Shown piece by piece: positions 14,929-23,160 of a stretch of DNA of 34,426 nucleotides. The notes beneath the pieces were generated by a model. That model had not been told where the DNA came from, made no database searches, and saw only the letters and a program-made list of their open reading frames with translations. This DNA is from an uncultured Saprospiraceae bacterium (lineage in GTDB: Bacteria; Bacteroidota; Bacteroidia; Chitinophagales; Saprospiraceae): the NCBI GenBank assembly GCA_937980645.1, contig CALJPQ010000018.1:1-34426 (forward strand), read 5' to 3'. The position numbers were made by a program, and so were the translations under genes. The stretch's first letter is position 1. The number at the start of each line of letters is the position of its first letter.

Positions 14929-16599
14929 TTACATACCCGGAGGAAACCCCTTGACCGCCGACGGCTGGTTGGCGAGTGACGTAAAAAGTGTTCGCACCGG
15001 ATCGTCGGGTGCCAGCGTCTCGCAGTGCACGAAGTCGGCGTCGCCGATATCGTAGCGGTCGTGGAAGCCCCGAAGGGCTACGTTAATACCTTTGGAAGGC
15101 GCCTTAACGGCGGCGAAGTCGCGGATGATTTCCAGCACGTCGAAGTCAATATATGCGGTATCGGATGCATCAATGAGCACATTAGACCCCGTTGGCAGGT
15201 GGTCAAGTGTACGTTTGATACTGGCTTTGTTGAGAAAAGAAACCTCCTGAGACAGGCGTATGCGGATGAGGTCGCCCTCGTGGTATTCCTCTTCATGGAA
15301 GTAATAGGCATTTTTCAAATTACCGTAAAGGATGCTAAAGGCGCTGACCGCCAGACCAATCAGCACACCAGTGAGGAGGTCAGTCAAGACGATGGCTACT
15401 ACCGTAATAATGAAAGGCCACCATTGGTACTTGCCGTTATGCCACATCTGCTTGAAAATAGAAGGCTTAGCCAGCTTATAGCCTACCATCAAAAGCACGG
15501 CAGCCAGGGCCGACAGCGGGATGAGGTTAAGCACTTGTGGAATGGTAATGACACTTACCAGCAAAAATACACCGTGTAAAATGGTAGAGGCCTTGGTACG
15601 CGCTCCAGCGTTGACGTTGGCTGAACTACGCACAATAACCGACGTCATAGGCAGGCCGCCGATGAGGCCCGAGAGTATGTTGCCAATACCCTGAGCGCGT
15701 AACTCCACATTAGGGTTAGTGGTGCGCTTGAACGGGTCTTCCCGGTCCATGGCCTCGATGCACAGAAGGGTTTCAATAGAGGCTACAGCACACAACGTCA
15801 GGGCTACCGTGTACACTTTCGGATTATTCCAGGCAGAGAAGTCGGGCAGGGTAAAAATGCTGAAGAACTCTGTCAGGCTGTTGGCAACCGGGATGTCCAC
15901 CAAATGCCCGCGTTGGATAATCCATGACTCCGCTCCAGCGGCAGCAAAGGCACTATTGATGAGAATACCTGCGATTACGGCCACCAATGCACCGGGAATT
16001 ACCCCCAAAAAGCGCTTTACAGCCGGCCTCTCGGCAGCAATCAGAATGGCAATTGCCACCAGGGCTACCAGCGTGGCACCGGGATGAATGTACTGTTTGA
16101 GTGCTATCCACAGATTCGAAAAAGTCGTCTGACCGCTTGGATCAAAAAAGGACAGACTACCCTCGGCCTCCCGGTCGTAGCCCACTGCATGCGGAATTTG
16201 TTTCAAGATAATAATGATGCCGATACCCGTCAGCATACCGCGAATGACGCTGGAAGGGATGAAATCGGCAATCCCTCCTGCCCTCAACAGCCCCAGTGCC
16301 AGCTGAAGCGCTCCAGCCAGCACAACGGCCAGCAAGAAAACCTCATAACTACCCAGCTGGGTGATAGCTGCCAGTACGATGGCTGTAAGACCCGCTGCCG
16401 GCCCACTCACACTGGTGTGCGAATTACTCAGCGATCCGATGACAATGCCGCCAATAATGCCAGCAATCATACCTGAAAACAAGGGGGCGCCCGAAGCCAA
16501 TGCAATGCCTAAACACAGCGGCAGAGCAACTAAAAATACAACAATGGAAGCCGGCAAATCGTATTTCAGATTAGCCGCGTATTTTCTCAGTGTATTCAT
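14929..16599 (-). CDS. SulP-family anion transporter with STAS domain
   Basis: The 556-residue inner-membrane protein starts with the SulP signature YDLPASIVVFLVALPLCLGIALASGAPL, then shows about 12 hydrophobic segments, including SLSNSHTSVSGPAAGLTAIV, the substrate-binding half-helix region. The cytoplasmic STAS domain occupies about residues 440-545 (IRLSQEVSFLNKASIKRTLDHLP...VLIDASDTAYIDFDVLEII). SulP proteins carry sulfate, bicarbonate or other anions, usually with Na+ or H+. Bicarbonate uptake is a common guess for this Bacteroidota subgroup, but nothing here proves it and no carbonic anhydrase gene is adjacent. A hairpin lies in its leader at 16652-16676, and a small gene on the same strand precedes it. 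Confidence 0.88.
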   Translation of the reverse strand: MNTLRKYAANLKYDLPASIVVFLVALPLCLGIALASGAPLFSGMIAGIIGGIVIGSLSNSHTSVSGPAAGLTAIVLAAITQLGSYEVFLLAVVLAGALQLALGLLRAGGIADFIPSSVIRGMLTGIGIIIILKQIPHAVGYDREAEGSLSFFDPSGQTTFSNLWIALKQYIHPGATLVALVAIAILIAAERPAVKRFLGVIPGALVAVIAGILINSAFAAAGAESWIIQRGHLVDIPVANSLTEFFSIFTLPDFSAWNNPKVYTVALTLCAVASIETLLCIEAMDREDPFKRTTNPNVELRAQGIGNILSGLIGGLPMTSVIVRSSANVNAGARTKASTILHGVFLLVSVITIPQVLNLIPLSALAAVLLMVGYKLAKPSIFKQMWHNGKYQWWPFIITVVAIVLTDLLTGVLIGLAVSAFSILYGNLKNAYYFHEEEYHEGDLIRIRLSQEVSFLNKASIKRTLDHLPTGSNVLIDASDTAYIDFDVLEIIRDFAAVKAPSKGINVALRGFHDRYDIGDADFVHCETLAPDDPVRTLFTSLANQPSAVKGFPPGM

Positions 16600-16651
16600 A
16601 ATAGCAACAAGTTTTGTGCTTCAGTGGAATGGTATGAAAAGGAAAAAGGAT

Positions 16652-16676
16652 ATACAGGCCTCGAAACAGCCTGTAT
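16652..16676 (-). terminator. Terminator or attenuator hairpin ahead of the SulP gene
   Basis: Perfect 8-bp inverted repeat ATACAGGC/GCCTGTAT with a 9-nt loop. Reading on the minus strand it is followed by the T-rich run ATCCTTTTTCCTTTTC. It lies between the 113-residue gene (ends 16716) and the SulP start (16599), so it could end the small transcript or attenuate read-through into the transporter. Confidence 0.45.
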
Positions 16677-16715
16677 GGATTTTGCCGGGTTAGAATCTTC
16701 GACGGGTGAAAGAAA

Positions 16716-17057
16716 TCAGCAGACGCAGTCGGGTGGAGGCACTGCTACAGAGCGGCAAGCGAAAGAGACCGCATCTTCATCTTCTATTCGATGAGAGGCC
16801 ACAAACGGCACAAGGAGACTGCATGCGGGCTTGAGAAAGAAATGAAAGCTGCCGGAATGATGCTTGGCTTCCTCTTCAAAGGTGCTATTCTGAGGTAGCA
16901 GCGGTGCGCTCTCTTCCTCCTCATCTGTTTGACCTTGCGAGGTACTGAGTGCCAACGGCAGCGGCGTCATCAGCCAGAAACGCCCCAGATCACCAAAGAG
17001 CAGGCAGGCGATCAACATCAGCAAACCCACAGACCTCTGAAAAAGGCGTGCACGCAT
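16716..17057 (-). CDS. Hypothetical small exported or membrane protein upstream of SulP
   Basis: This 113-residue protein has a basic start (MRARLFQRSV) and a hydrophobic segment (GLLMLIACLLFGDLGRFWLM). An acidic stretch (TDEEEESAPLLPQ) follows, then HHSGSFHFFLKPACSLLVPFV and a proline-rich end, VAVPPPDCVC. I do not recognise a named family. Short Bacteroidota proteins with a similar '...PTPPPE' ending are familiar from transporter neighbourhoods. The Met at 17057 was chosen over 17105, 17078 and 17072 because it begins a normal signal-like segment and lies 23 nt after a GACCTTTG box (17081-17088, minus). It precedes the SulP gene by 116 nt on the same strand. Confidence 0.5.
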   Translation of the reverse strand: MRARLFQRSVGLLMLIACLLFGDLGRFWLMTPLPLALSTSQGQTDEEEESAPLLPQNSTFEEEAKHHSGSFHFFLKPACSLLVPFVASHRIEDEDAVSFACRSVAVPPPDCVC

Positions 17058-17080
17058 AAATCTCCCGAACATAGGCATGG

Positions 17081-17097
17081 CAAAGGTCTTACTTTTG
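17081..17097. promoter_or_regulatory. Back-to-back divergent -7 elements
   Basis: On the plus strand TACTTTTG (17090-17097) fully matches TAnnTTTG, 26 nt before the reductase start at 17124. On the minus strand GACCTTTG (17081-17088) is one base off, 23 nt before the small gene start at 17057. Only one base separates them, so the two promoters could not be occupied at once. Confidence 0.45.
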
Positions 17098-17123
17098 CTC
17101 CACATAAATGCTTAGTCCTGTCC

Positions 17124-18104
17124 ATGAATGTTCTGGAGCTACAGCAAATAGGCCAGCTACCCGTCATAGCTACGCGCCCCATGCCAGAAGAAATTGCGGG
17201 CACTGCTGTCGTTCGGCTGCATGCTGCCGCGCTCAATCACCGCGATTACTGGATAGTTCAGGGGCAATACGCCCAAATCCGTTTACCGGCTATTTTGGGT
17301 AGCGACGGCGCAGGGGAATGGCAAGGTCAGCCTGTCGTTATTTATCCGGCCCTGGACTGGGGCAACCACCCCACTATGCCCGGCCCTGCCTTTCGCGTGC
17401 TGGGCATGCCGGAAGACGGCACCTTTGCCGAATACATTCGCGTACCGCGAGCCAACCTGTTTCCCAAGCCAGAGCACCTGACGTGGGAACAGGCGGCTGC
17501 CCTGCCTTTAGCCGGTCTGACGGCTTACCGCGTCCTGTTTTCCCGCTGCCAGTTACAAGCGGGCGAGCGCGTGCTCATCACTGGCATTGGTGGCGGGGTG
17601 GCACTTATGGCCTGTCAGCTGGCCTTAGCTGCCGGTGCGCAAGTGTTCGTTACCTCCGGCTCGGAAGAAAAAATCCGGCGAGCCGTTCAACTCGGCGCCA
17701 AAGGTGGGGCCAATTACCGCACGGCTGACTGGCACAAGCAATTGCGCGAGCAGGCCGGTGGCTTCGACGTCGTCATTGACTCGGCGGGCGGCGATGCTTT
17801 CGCCTTGCTGCCTACGCTGTGCAATACCGGTGCGCGTATTGGCATATACGGCGGTGGCTCAGGCAAAATCAATGGCCTCAGCCCCCAGGTGATTTTCTGG
17901 AAGCAGATCAGCATTCACGGCTCCAGTATGGGCTCGCCGCAAGAGTTTGAGTGCATGCTCCATTTTGTGCAACAGCATCGCATCGTGCCCATTGTAGATG
18001 CGGTATTCTCACTGGCGGAGGGCAACGCCGCCCTAGAGCGCTTAGCCGCTGGCGAGCAATTCGGCAAAATTGTCCTGGCTATTGACGGCAGTGCTGCAAA
18101 TTAG
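17124..18104 (+). CDS. Medium-chain dehydrogenase/reductase, quinone-oxidoreductase-like
   Basis: The 326-residue cytoplasmic enzyme has a GroES-like N-domain (VVRLHAAALNHRDYWIVQGQY...PAILGSDGAGEW) and a Rossmann NAD(P)-binding domain with VLITGIGGGVALMACQLALAAGA near residues 150-172. The catalytic-zinc Cys of alcohol dehydrogenases is absent (ALNHRD instead of a C-G-TD type motif). The structural-zinc cysteine cluster is also missing, so this is a zinc-independent reductase of the QOR/acryloyl-CoA-reductase group. It probably reduces enones or quinones with NADPH; substrate unknown. The ATG at 17124 fits family length and follows a perfect -7 box. The frame extends further upstream but overlaps the divergent gene. 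Confidence 0.85.
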   Translation: MNVLELQQIGQLPVIATRPMPEEIAGTAVVRLHAAALNHRDYWIVQGQYAQIRLPAILGSDGAGEWQGQPVVIYPALDWGNHPTMPGPAFRVLGMPEDGTFAEYIRVPRANLFPKPEHLTWEQAAALPLAGLTAYRVLFSRCQLQAGERVLITGIGGGVALMACQLALAAGAQVFVTSGSEEKIRRAVQLGAKGGANYRTADWHKQLREQAGGFDVVIDSAGGDAFALLPTLCNTGARIGIYGGGSGKINGLSPQVIFWKQISIHGSSMGSPQEFECMLHFVQQHRIVPIVDAVFSLAEGNAALERLAAGEQFGKIVLAIDGSAAN

Positions 18105-18152
18105 CGCCCCGCTTCTTTTTTATCAAAAGACAAACCGTTCTAAATCAGCACT

Positions 18153-18371
18153 ATGCTCAAGCGCATTTCTGCCGTTCTGCTCCGCGTTGTCCTGGTTTTT
18201 GGGGCATTTGTTGGCCTGCAGTATTTTATTCCATACTATTTCCTCGTCGGCGGTGGCTTACTAGCCGGCGCTTTCACGTACTTGACCAGCAGTGACCGTC
18301 CACTCGCCTATGGCCTGCTGGCTGGCAGCGTGCTGTTTGGCGTCTTTGCCTATCTTTACGGAACGGTCTGA
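18153..18371 (+). CDS. Small membrane protein with two to three hydrophobic segments
   Basis: The 72-residue protein begins MLKRISAVLLRVVLVFGAF and is almost entirely hydrophobic, with a break at YLTSSDRPLAYG that suggests a loop between membrane helices. It ends LFGVFAYLYGTV. It is 48 nt downstream of the reductase gene on the same strand and may share its transcript. I do not recognise a named family. The even hydrophobic pattern and a terminator-like hairpin right after the stop support a real gene. Confidence 0.6.
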   Translation: MLKRISAVLLRVVLVFGAFVGLQYFIPYYFLVGGGLLAGAFTYLTSSDRPLAYGLLAGSVLFGVFAYLYGTV

Positions 18372-18373
18372 GG

Positions 18374-18389
18374 AAGCGCTTTTGCGCTT
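18374..18389. terminator. Short bidirectional hairpin between convergent genes
   Basis: AAGCGC-TTTT-GCGCTT, a 6-bp perfect stem, sits 3 nt after the stop of the small membrane protein and touches the stop codon of the convergent gene. It is short and lacks a long T run. Confidence 0.35.
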
Positions 18390-18999
18390 AATCGTCGTTT
18401 GTCGAGGTGCTGCTGAAGCTGCCGAAGCGTAGAGTAATGCCCCAGATGGCGCCATCAAAGGCCTTGGCGCGCACATGGCCTCCCAGCCCGTCAACGCCGC
18501 TGACCCAGCGGTAGCCTATGTGGCCTGCTACACGGAACCAATCCACCACGTTCAGCTCCAGACCCGCTTCCGGAATAGTGGCAAAAATCACGTCGTTGAA
18601 GCCGTTATCGTTGGACCCTTCGCGCGGCGACAGCGACAGACTGCCCCACCCCAACTTGAGTGAGCCGTAAGGATGAACCAGCTTGTGCGTCGGATACGTA
18701 ACACCCATCCACAAACCGCCTAGGCCCAGACTGAGCTCATGCTCCACTCCCTGAATGATGCGGTTACCAAAACTCTCCCCCTGGCCAAAACCGCCCAGGA
18801 AAAAAGCGCCCACAACCACACCACCACCACCACCACCACCCCAGCCTCGAGAGCCATCGCCGCGGCTTTGCACCATAAACGGGCCGCCAAAACCACCGCT
18901 CACGCGTGCCTTGCCAAATAGTGTCTCCTCTTTTCTTTGCGCAAAAAGCATACTCGCCACTAAAACGAGTAAACCCATGGTGAAAAATTTCCCTCTCAT
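18388..18999 (-). CDS. Glycine-rich outer membrane beta-barrel protein
   Basis: The 203-residue protein has a signal peptide (MRGKFFTMGLLVLVASMLFAQ) followed by a Gly-rich region with GWGGGGGGG near residues 52-60. It then alternates aromatic/glycine strands (LGLGGLWMGVTYPTHKLVHPYGSLKLGWGS; FRVAGHIGYRWVSG) and ends in the barrel-like ITLRFGSFS plus a short hydrophilic tail. It resembles small Bacteroidota outer membrane barrels, but no specific family is recognised. The glycine run is encoded by near-tandem GGT triplets (complement at about 18816-18843). Confidence 0.65.
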   Translation of the reverse strand: MRGKFFTMGLLVLVASMLFAQRKEETLFGKARVSGGFGGPFMVQSRGDGSRGWGGGGGGGVVVGAFFLGGFGQGESFGNRIIQGVEHELSLGLGGLWMGVTYPTHKLVHPYGSLKLGWGSLSLSPREGSNDNGFNDVIFATIPEAGLELNVVDWFRVAGHIGYRWVSGVDGLGGHVRAKAFDGAIWGITLRFGSFSSTSTNDD

Positions 19000-19201
19000 G
19001 GCTCCCTATTTTTTGGAAATAGATGATTGTTGCTCGCTCTTGCAAAGAGATGTTTAAATTTCCACAATATGCAATGATTAGAGGAGCACCTATGTGCTGG
19101 TTTAATATAAATTTAATTGTAGTACTTCCTGACTCAAACCTGCAACAGCAATGGCGAGAGAAAAAAAATAGGCTTTTTTGATGTGAATTACAGGAGCATC
19201 T

Positions 19202-19209
19202 TATTTTTG
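19202..19209 (+). promoter_or_regulatory. -7 promoter element (TATTTTTG) for the metalloprotease gene
   Basis: A full match to TAnnTTTG, 40 nt before the TTG start at 19250. It lies in an AT-rich 250-nt gap between divergent genes that holds no other clear feature. Confidence 0.4.
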
Positions 19210-19249
19210 GGCCGTTCCTCAATCTAATCGGCAAATCACTTTTCAGCAA

Positions 19250-21361
19250 TTGAAAACGAATCTTTTTATACGTGTTTTGCTCTCAGGGCTATTCGGTTTT
19301 CTCGTCTGCCCGCTCTGTGCTCAATTATACGAGATACCGTTTTCGGATCTCTTTCAGCGCTCTTCTATCGTCGTGGAGGGGCGCGTCATGGTCCGGCAGT
19401 CCCTGTGGGACAATGGCCGGCGCGGCATTTATACCCACAATATCGTTGAGGTAACGAGGGTGTATAAGGGTCAGGTTTTGTCTGGCAAATACCTGAACGT
19501 GATCACCCTTGGCGGTATCGTTGATGACCGCATGCAGCTTGTGTCCGAGTCTATTCAATACGAGATAGGCGATTACGGGCTGTTTTGCCTCATCCCGTGT
19601 GCCTACGACCTGCCCATCAGCCCTATGTGGGAAAACTACGGTTCTCCTCACGGCTTTTTCAAGTACGATACTCGGGCCGATGTTGTAGAGCACCCGTTTC
19701 ATGCAGCTACGGGCATCGCTGCTTTTCGCCAGCGGGTGGAAACGCATATCGGCCGGCCACAGCTTATCGTTCCTGATGAGGAACTGGACAGGCCGGTCAG
19801 CGAACGCATGATGCCCTCTATCAGTTCTTTTAGCCCCACTTCCATTAGTGCCGGTACAGGTGATGTCCTAACGATTAACGGCAGTGGCTTTGGCTCCACG
19901 CCTGGCTCGGTTCGTTTCATCAACTCCAACACGGGGTCGGCTTTTAGCGTGGATGCCTCCGATATTACCAGCTGGTCGGATAACCTGATAACCGTTATTG
20001 TACCCTCTACCACTGCCAGCGGCGGGTGCGCCGGCACTGGTCCGATTACTGTAGTGGACGCCAGCAGCAACAGCACGACCAGCTCCACCAACCTTACGGT
20101 TACATTTGGCTATACCAACTTCACCTTCAGTGGTAGCAAAGTAGGCGCTAAACTGGCCAATGTAAACGGTATGGGCGGTATGACTTTTACCCTAAGCACG
20201 ACCTTGTGCAACAGCTCGCAGCAAGATGCCGTCAATGCCATCGGGCGCGCGCTGCGCGAATGGCGCTGCGTGTCGGGTGTGAACTGGCGGCTCTCCACCT
20301 CTACTACCTCAGTAAACTCGGAAGCTTCCGACGGTATCAGCGTCATCACCTATGACGTAGGCACTCCGCTACCTGGGGGAGTGCTGGGGCGAGCCTCCAG
20401 CTATTATAGTGCCTGTTTTAGCGGTGGTGGCTTTCATTGGCGCGTAACGGAGATAGACATTAATATGCGCCAGAGCGGTGTTACCTGGTACTTTTGCGAC
20501 AATCCCGTAGTGCCCAGTGGTCAGTTTGATTTTCAGAGCGTCGCCTTCCACGAATTTGGGCACGGCCATCAATTGCAGCACATTGTGGATAATACGGCCG
20601 TCATGCACCGCTCCATTGGCCCTGGCCAGGCACGTCGGGTGCTCAATAGCAACGAAGAGTCCGGCGCCGATTACGTCCTTAGCTTACCTGCCAACCCCTG
20701 CGGGCCGGGAGCAATGACGCTGTTGTCGCACCCAGCCTGCCTGAGTCTGACGCCTCCTAGCGCCTGCAACGCCGCCGGTCCTTGCACGGCTCCACTACCA
20801 GTAGAACTGCTCCACTTCACTGCTCAGGCCACCGACGGCGGCGTTCGGCTTACGTGGGAAACGGCTACCGAACGCGACAACGACTTTTTCACCCTCGAAC
20901 GTTCCGCCGATGCGGATCTCTTCCACACCCTGGGACGTGTGCGTGGCGCCGGCACCTCCACTCAGCGGCGCAAATATGAGTACTTCGATGCTCACCCGCT
21001 GCCCGGCCTCAACTACTACCGCCTGTGGCAGACGGACTACAACGGCATCGCTACACTGCTGCGCATGGTAAGCGTCTCCACCGGAGAACACCCGAATGCC
21101 GAGCGCCTGCGCGTCTTTCCCAACCCCATCCCAACCGACCAGGTATATTTGGAACTGTCCAGCAACCTGGCAGGAAGCAGTGTTGTGGTCGTCCTTTTCG
21201 ATGCGCTGGGGCGCGAAGTGACGCGGCAAACGGCTGTCGTTCAGGCTTATACACCCATTGACCTGGCTGCCTATCGCCTCTCGCCGGGCATCTATACCCT
21301 TCGCCTGTGGCTGCCGGAGCAACGCGCCTGGCTCGGCCCTGTGCGCGTGTGGAAACCGTGA
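19250..21361 (+). CDS. T9SS-exported metzincin-like metalloprotease with IPT/TIG domain
   Basis: The 703-residue protein starts at a TTG that yields a clean signal peptide (cleavage after PLCAQ, about 25). Next is an unassigned region (26-185) with an EGRVxxxxS...IYTHNIVEVTRVYKG pattern. An IPT/TIG domain follows at 189-285 (PSISSFSPTSISAGTGDVLTI), then a protease-like domain with HEFGHGHQLQH: zinc ligands His434, His438, His444 and catalytic Glu435. A possible Met-turn is at Met452 (AVMHRS). The usual metzincin Gly at position 441 is Gln. After a Cys-rich linker, a PLPVELLHFTAQ module and a T9SS sorting tail (RVFPNPIP...SPGIYTLRLW, from about 625) close the protein. It is therefore a secreted, probably surface-attached peptidase; substrate unknown. 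Confidence 0.8.
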   Translation: MKTNLFIRVLLSGLFGFLVCPLCAQLYEIPFSDLFQRSSIVVEGRVMVRQSLWDNGRRGIYTHNIVEVTRVYKGQVLSGKYLNVITLGGIVDDRMQLVSESIQYEIGDYGLFCLIPCAYDLPISPMWENYGSPHGFFKYDTRADVVEHPFHAATGIAAFRQRVETHIGRPQLIVPDEELDRPVSERMMPSISSFSPTSISAGTGDVLTINGSGFGSTPGSVRFINSNTGSAFSVDASDITSWSDNLITVIVPSTTASGGCAGTGPITVVDASSNSTTSSTNLTVTFGYTNFTFSGSKVGAKLANVNGMGGMTFTLSTTLCNSSQQDAVNAIGRALREWRCVSGVNWRLSTSTTSVNSEASDGISVITYDVGTPLPGGVLGRASSYYSACFSGGGFHWRVTEIDINMRQSGVTWYFCDNPVVPSGQFDFQSVAFHEFGHGHQLQHIVDNTAVMHRSIGPGQARRVLNSNEESGADYVLSLPANPCGPGAMTLLSHPACLSLTPPSACNAAGPCTAPLPVELLHFTAQATDGGVRLTWETATERDNDFFTLERSADADLFHTLGRVRGAGTSTQRRKYEYFDAHPLPGLNYYRLWQTDYNGIATLLRMVSVSTGEHPNAERLRVFPNPIPTDQVYLELSSNLAGSSVVVVLFDALGREVTRQTAVVQAYTPIDLAAYRLSPGIYTLRLWLPEQRAWLGPVRVWKP

Positions 21362-21370
21362 GCGAAATTT

Positions 21371-21859
21371 TTACGAACGGACTTTTTGCTCGATGAGTGT
21401 GGTGGAGTATCCCTCCACGAAGGGCAGGCTCAGCACCCGGCCGCCGTGTGCCAGCACAACAGGAGCGCCGACGATTTGCTCCGGCTTCCAGTCGCCGCCT
21501 TTGACCAGCACATCGGGCACAAGCGCTTCGATGAGACGCAGCGGTGTATCGTCGTCGAAGATCACCACGGCATCTACCACCTGCATAGCCGCCAGCGCAT
21601 GTGCGCGCGTCGTCTCGTCGTTGATGGGCCGGCGCGGGCCTTTGAGGCGGCGCACAGAGTCGCTGCTATTAAGGCCCACCACTAAGCGCTCGCCCAGGTC
21701 GCGCGCCTGGGCCAGGTAACAGATGTGGCCGTAATGCAGCAAGTCGAAGCAGCCGTTGGTGAATACGATGCGCTCACCGGCAGCGCGCCACGCCTGCGCG
21801 CGTTGGAGCAACTCCTCAAGGGTGCAAATCTTCTGGCGGAGGCGCGTCAGGTTATCCAT
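21371..21859 (-). CDS. rfaE2: D-glycero-beta-D-manno-heptose 1-phosphate adenylyltransferase (RfaE2)
   Basis: The 162-residue nucleotidyltransferase corresponds to the C-terminal half of E. coli HldE and makes ADP-heptose precursors for lipopolysaccharide or other heptosylated surface glycans. Motifs are VFTNGCFDLLHYGH (32-45; the HxGH-like ATP site), GLNSSDSVRRLKGPRRPIN and VKGGDW. The separate kinase half (RfaE1) is not next to it. Its first 8 nt overlap the end of the flippase-like gene upstream, so the two are translated from one transcript. Convergent with the protease gene 9 nt away. Confidence 0.92.
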   Translation of the reverse strand: MDNLTRLRQKICTLEELLQRAQAWRAAGERIVFTNGCFDLLHYGHICYLAQARDLGERLVVGLNSSDSVRRLKGPRRPINDETTRAHALAAMQVVDAVVIFDDDTPLRLIEALVPDVLVKGGDWKPEQIVGAPVVLAHGGRVLSLPFVEGYSTTLIEQKVRS

Positions 21860-22916
21860 GTTGCGGAGTCTTTTCAGTGGCGGAACGGTTCAGCAACGGC
21901 AAAAGTGCCAGCGCCAGCAGGCCGCCCAGTACGTTGTAGAAAATTTGCACCGCAAAAAAAGCAATGTTAGCGTAGGAAAAGGCGTCGTCGCCCCGAATAG
22001 CGTACAATGCCAGACCGGCCACCGCTAGCGCGTGAAACGACCCCATACCACCCGGCGAGGGAATGACAAACCCCAGCGTGCCAAACACAAAGACCATCAG
22101 CGTTGCGCCCAGGTCTAAGTGCGATGTCGGGCCAAAGGCCTTGAGATTGAACCACGTCTGCAAGTAAAACATGACCCATATGCCCAGCGAACAGGCCAGA
22201 AATACCCCGGCGCGCTGAAGCCGAAACACGCTGCGCAGCCCTTCCAGAAAACCTGCTATCAGGCCGGCTATTTTTTTGAAAAAAGGCAGGCGCCCAAGGT
22301 TTTGGCGAAACAGCCAGAGCACGCCGCCGCCCGTAACGAGCAGGCCCAAAACGGCCCAAAAGGCCGGGCTTTGCCACATCGGCGCCTCCGAATGGCGGTT
22401 TTGCTGGATAAAAGCCCACAAAGTGTCGCCCTCCCACACAAAAGCCAGCCCAACGAACAGGCCCAGACACACAAAGTCCATCAGCCGATCTATGACTAAT
22501 GTGCCCATGACGCGCTCAATCGGTATGCGCTCGTAGCGCGCCAATGCACCGGCTCGCACCACTTCGCCCATGCGCGGCAGGCCGAGGTTGGCAAAATAGC
22601 CCAGCACAATCGTCCAGAAAGCATTGCCCAAACGCACCCGATAGCCCATCGGCTCCAGCAATACCTGCCAGCGCCATGCGCGCAGCAAAATACTAGCCGT
22701 AAACGCCGCCCACACCAACGCCATCCAGCCCAAATGCACACTCGAAAAATCGGTCAGCAGCTTGTCCGTCAAACGGCACTCTTCGGCCGGAATGCCATCT
22801 AAGCGGCATTGCTCCTGATAGGCGGCGTTCTGATGCCGAAACACCAGCGTCAGCAGCAGCGCGCCAAGGCCAAAGAACAAAAGGAAGCGAAGGGCTTTTT
22901 TCCAAACAGAACTCAT
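21852..22916 (-). CDS. Flippase-like/UPF0104 (LPG synthase TM) integral membrane protein
   Basis: The 354-residue protein with about eight hydrophobic helices has the family hallmarks AWRWQVLLEPMGYRVRLGNAF, GYFANLGLPRMGEVVRAGAL (the NxxxPxRxGE-type motif) and IPSPGGMGSFHA near the end. Members are related to the membrane part of MprF. Roles proposed for the family include lipid or polyprenyl-sugar translocation, and coupling to rfaE2 fits an envelope-glycan function (inference). The Met at 22916 was chosen over the one at 22964 because a perfect -7 box lies at 22949-22956, inside the longer frame. A strong hairpin fills the leader. Confidence 0.82.
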   Translation of the reverse strand: MSSVWKKALRFLLFFGLGALLLTLVFRHQNAAYQEQCRLDGIPAEECRLTDKLLTDFSSVHLGWMALVWAAFTASILLRAWRWQVLLEPMGYRVRLGNAFWTIVLGYFANLGLPRMGEVVRAGALARYERIPIERVMGTLVIDRLMDFVCLGLFVGLAFVWEGDTLWAFIQQNRHSEAPMWQSPAFWAVLGLLVTGGGVLWLFRQNLGRLPFFKKIAGLIAGFLEGLRSVFRLQRAGVFLACSLGIWVMFYLQTWFNLKAFGPTSHLDLGATLMVFVFGTLGFVIPSPGGMGSFHALAVAGLALYAIRGDDAFSYANIAFFAVQIFYNVLGGLLALALLPLLNRSATEKTPQHG

Positions 22917-22921
22917 CCGAA

Positions 22922-22956
22922 GCGGTCGGGGCTTTTTGCCCGACCGCGCAAAGGTA
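22922..22956 (-). promoter_or_regulatory. -7 element plus leader hairpin upstream of the UPF0104-rfaE2 operon
   Basis: The minus strand reads TACCTTTG at 22956-22949. It is followed within two bases by a perfect 9-bp inverted repeat GCGGTCGGG/CCCGACCGC (22939-22947 with 22922-22930) closing a short A-rich loop, with the ATG five bases further on at 22916. The hairpin lies in or next to the 5' end of the transcript. Confidence 0.5.
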
Positions 22957-23037
22957 AGCCGCACAGCACGCTGCGCGTGAAACGGCTCTGTTTGTAAAAT
23001 TCGGAGGAACTGCCTTACACAGCAGTGGCAAGGATGG

Positions 23038-23103
23038 AGCGGATTTGACGCTAAAATCCGCTTAAAGTGGGTCTTCAGAGGTAGATTGAGCGGATTTGGC
23101 GCC
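23038..23103. repeat. Inverted and direct copies of GAGCGGATTTgrCGC
   Basis: AGCGGATTT (23038-23046) and AAATCCGCT (23054-23062) form a 9-bp perfect inverted repeat with a 7-nt loop. A third copy, GAGCGGATTTGGCGCC, lies at 23088-23103. The set sits 58-123 nt past the 3' end of the cytochrome gene and could act as its terminator on the minus strand, though no T run follows. The rest of the 22965-23160 gap shows nothing clear. Confidence 0.5.
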
Positions 23104-23160
23104 CAGTTTCACTCAATTTATTGTATGGTGGCCGTTACTAGATGCAATTATTCCAATCGC

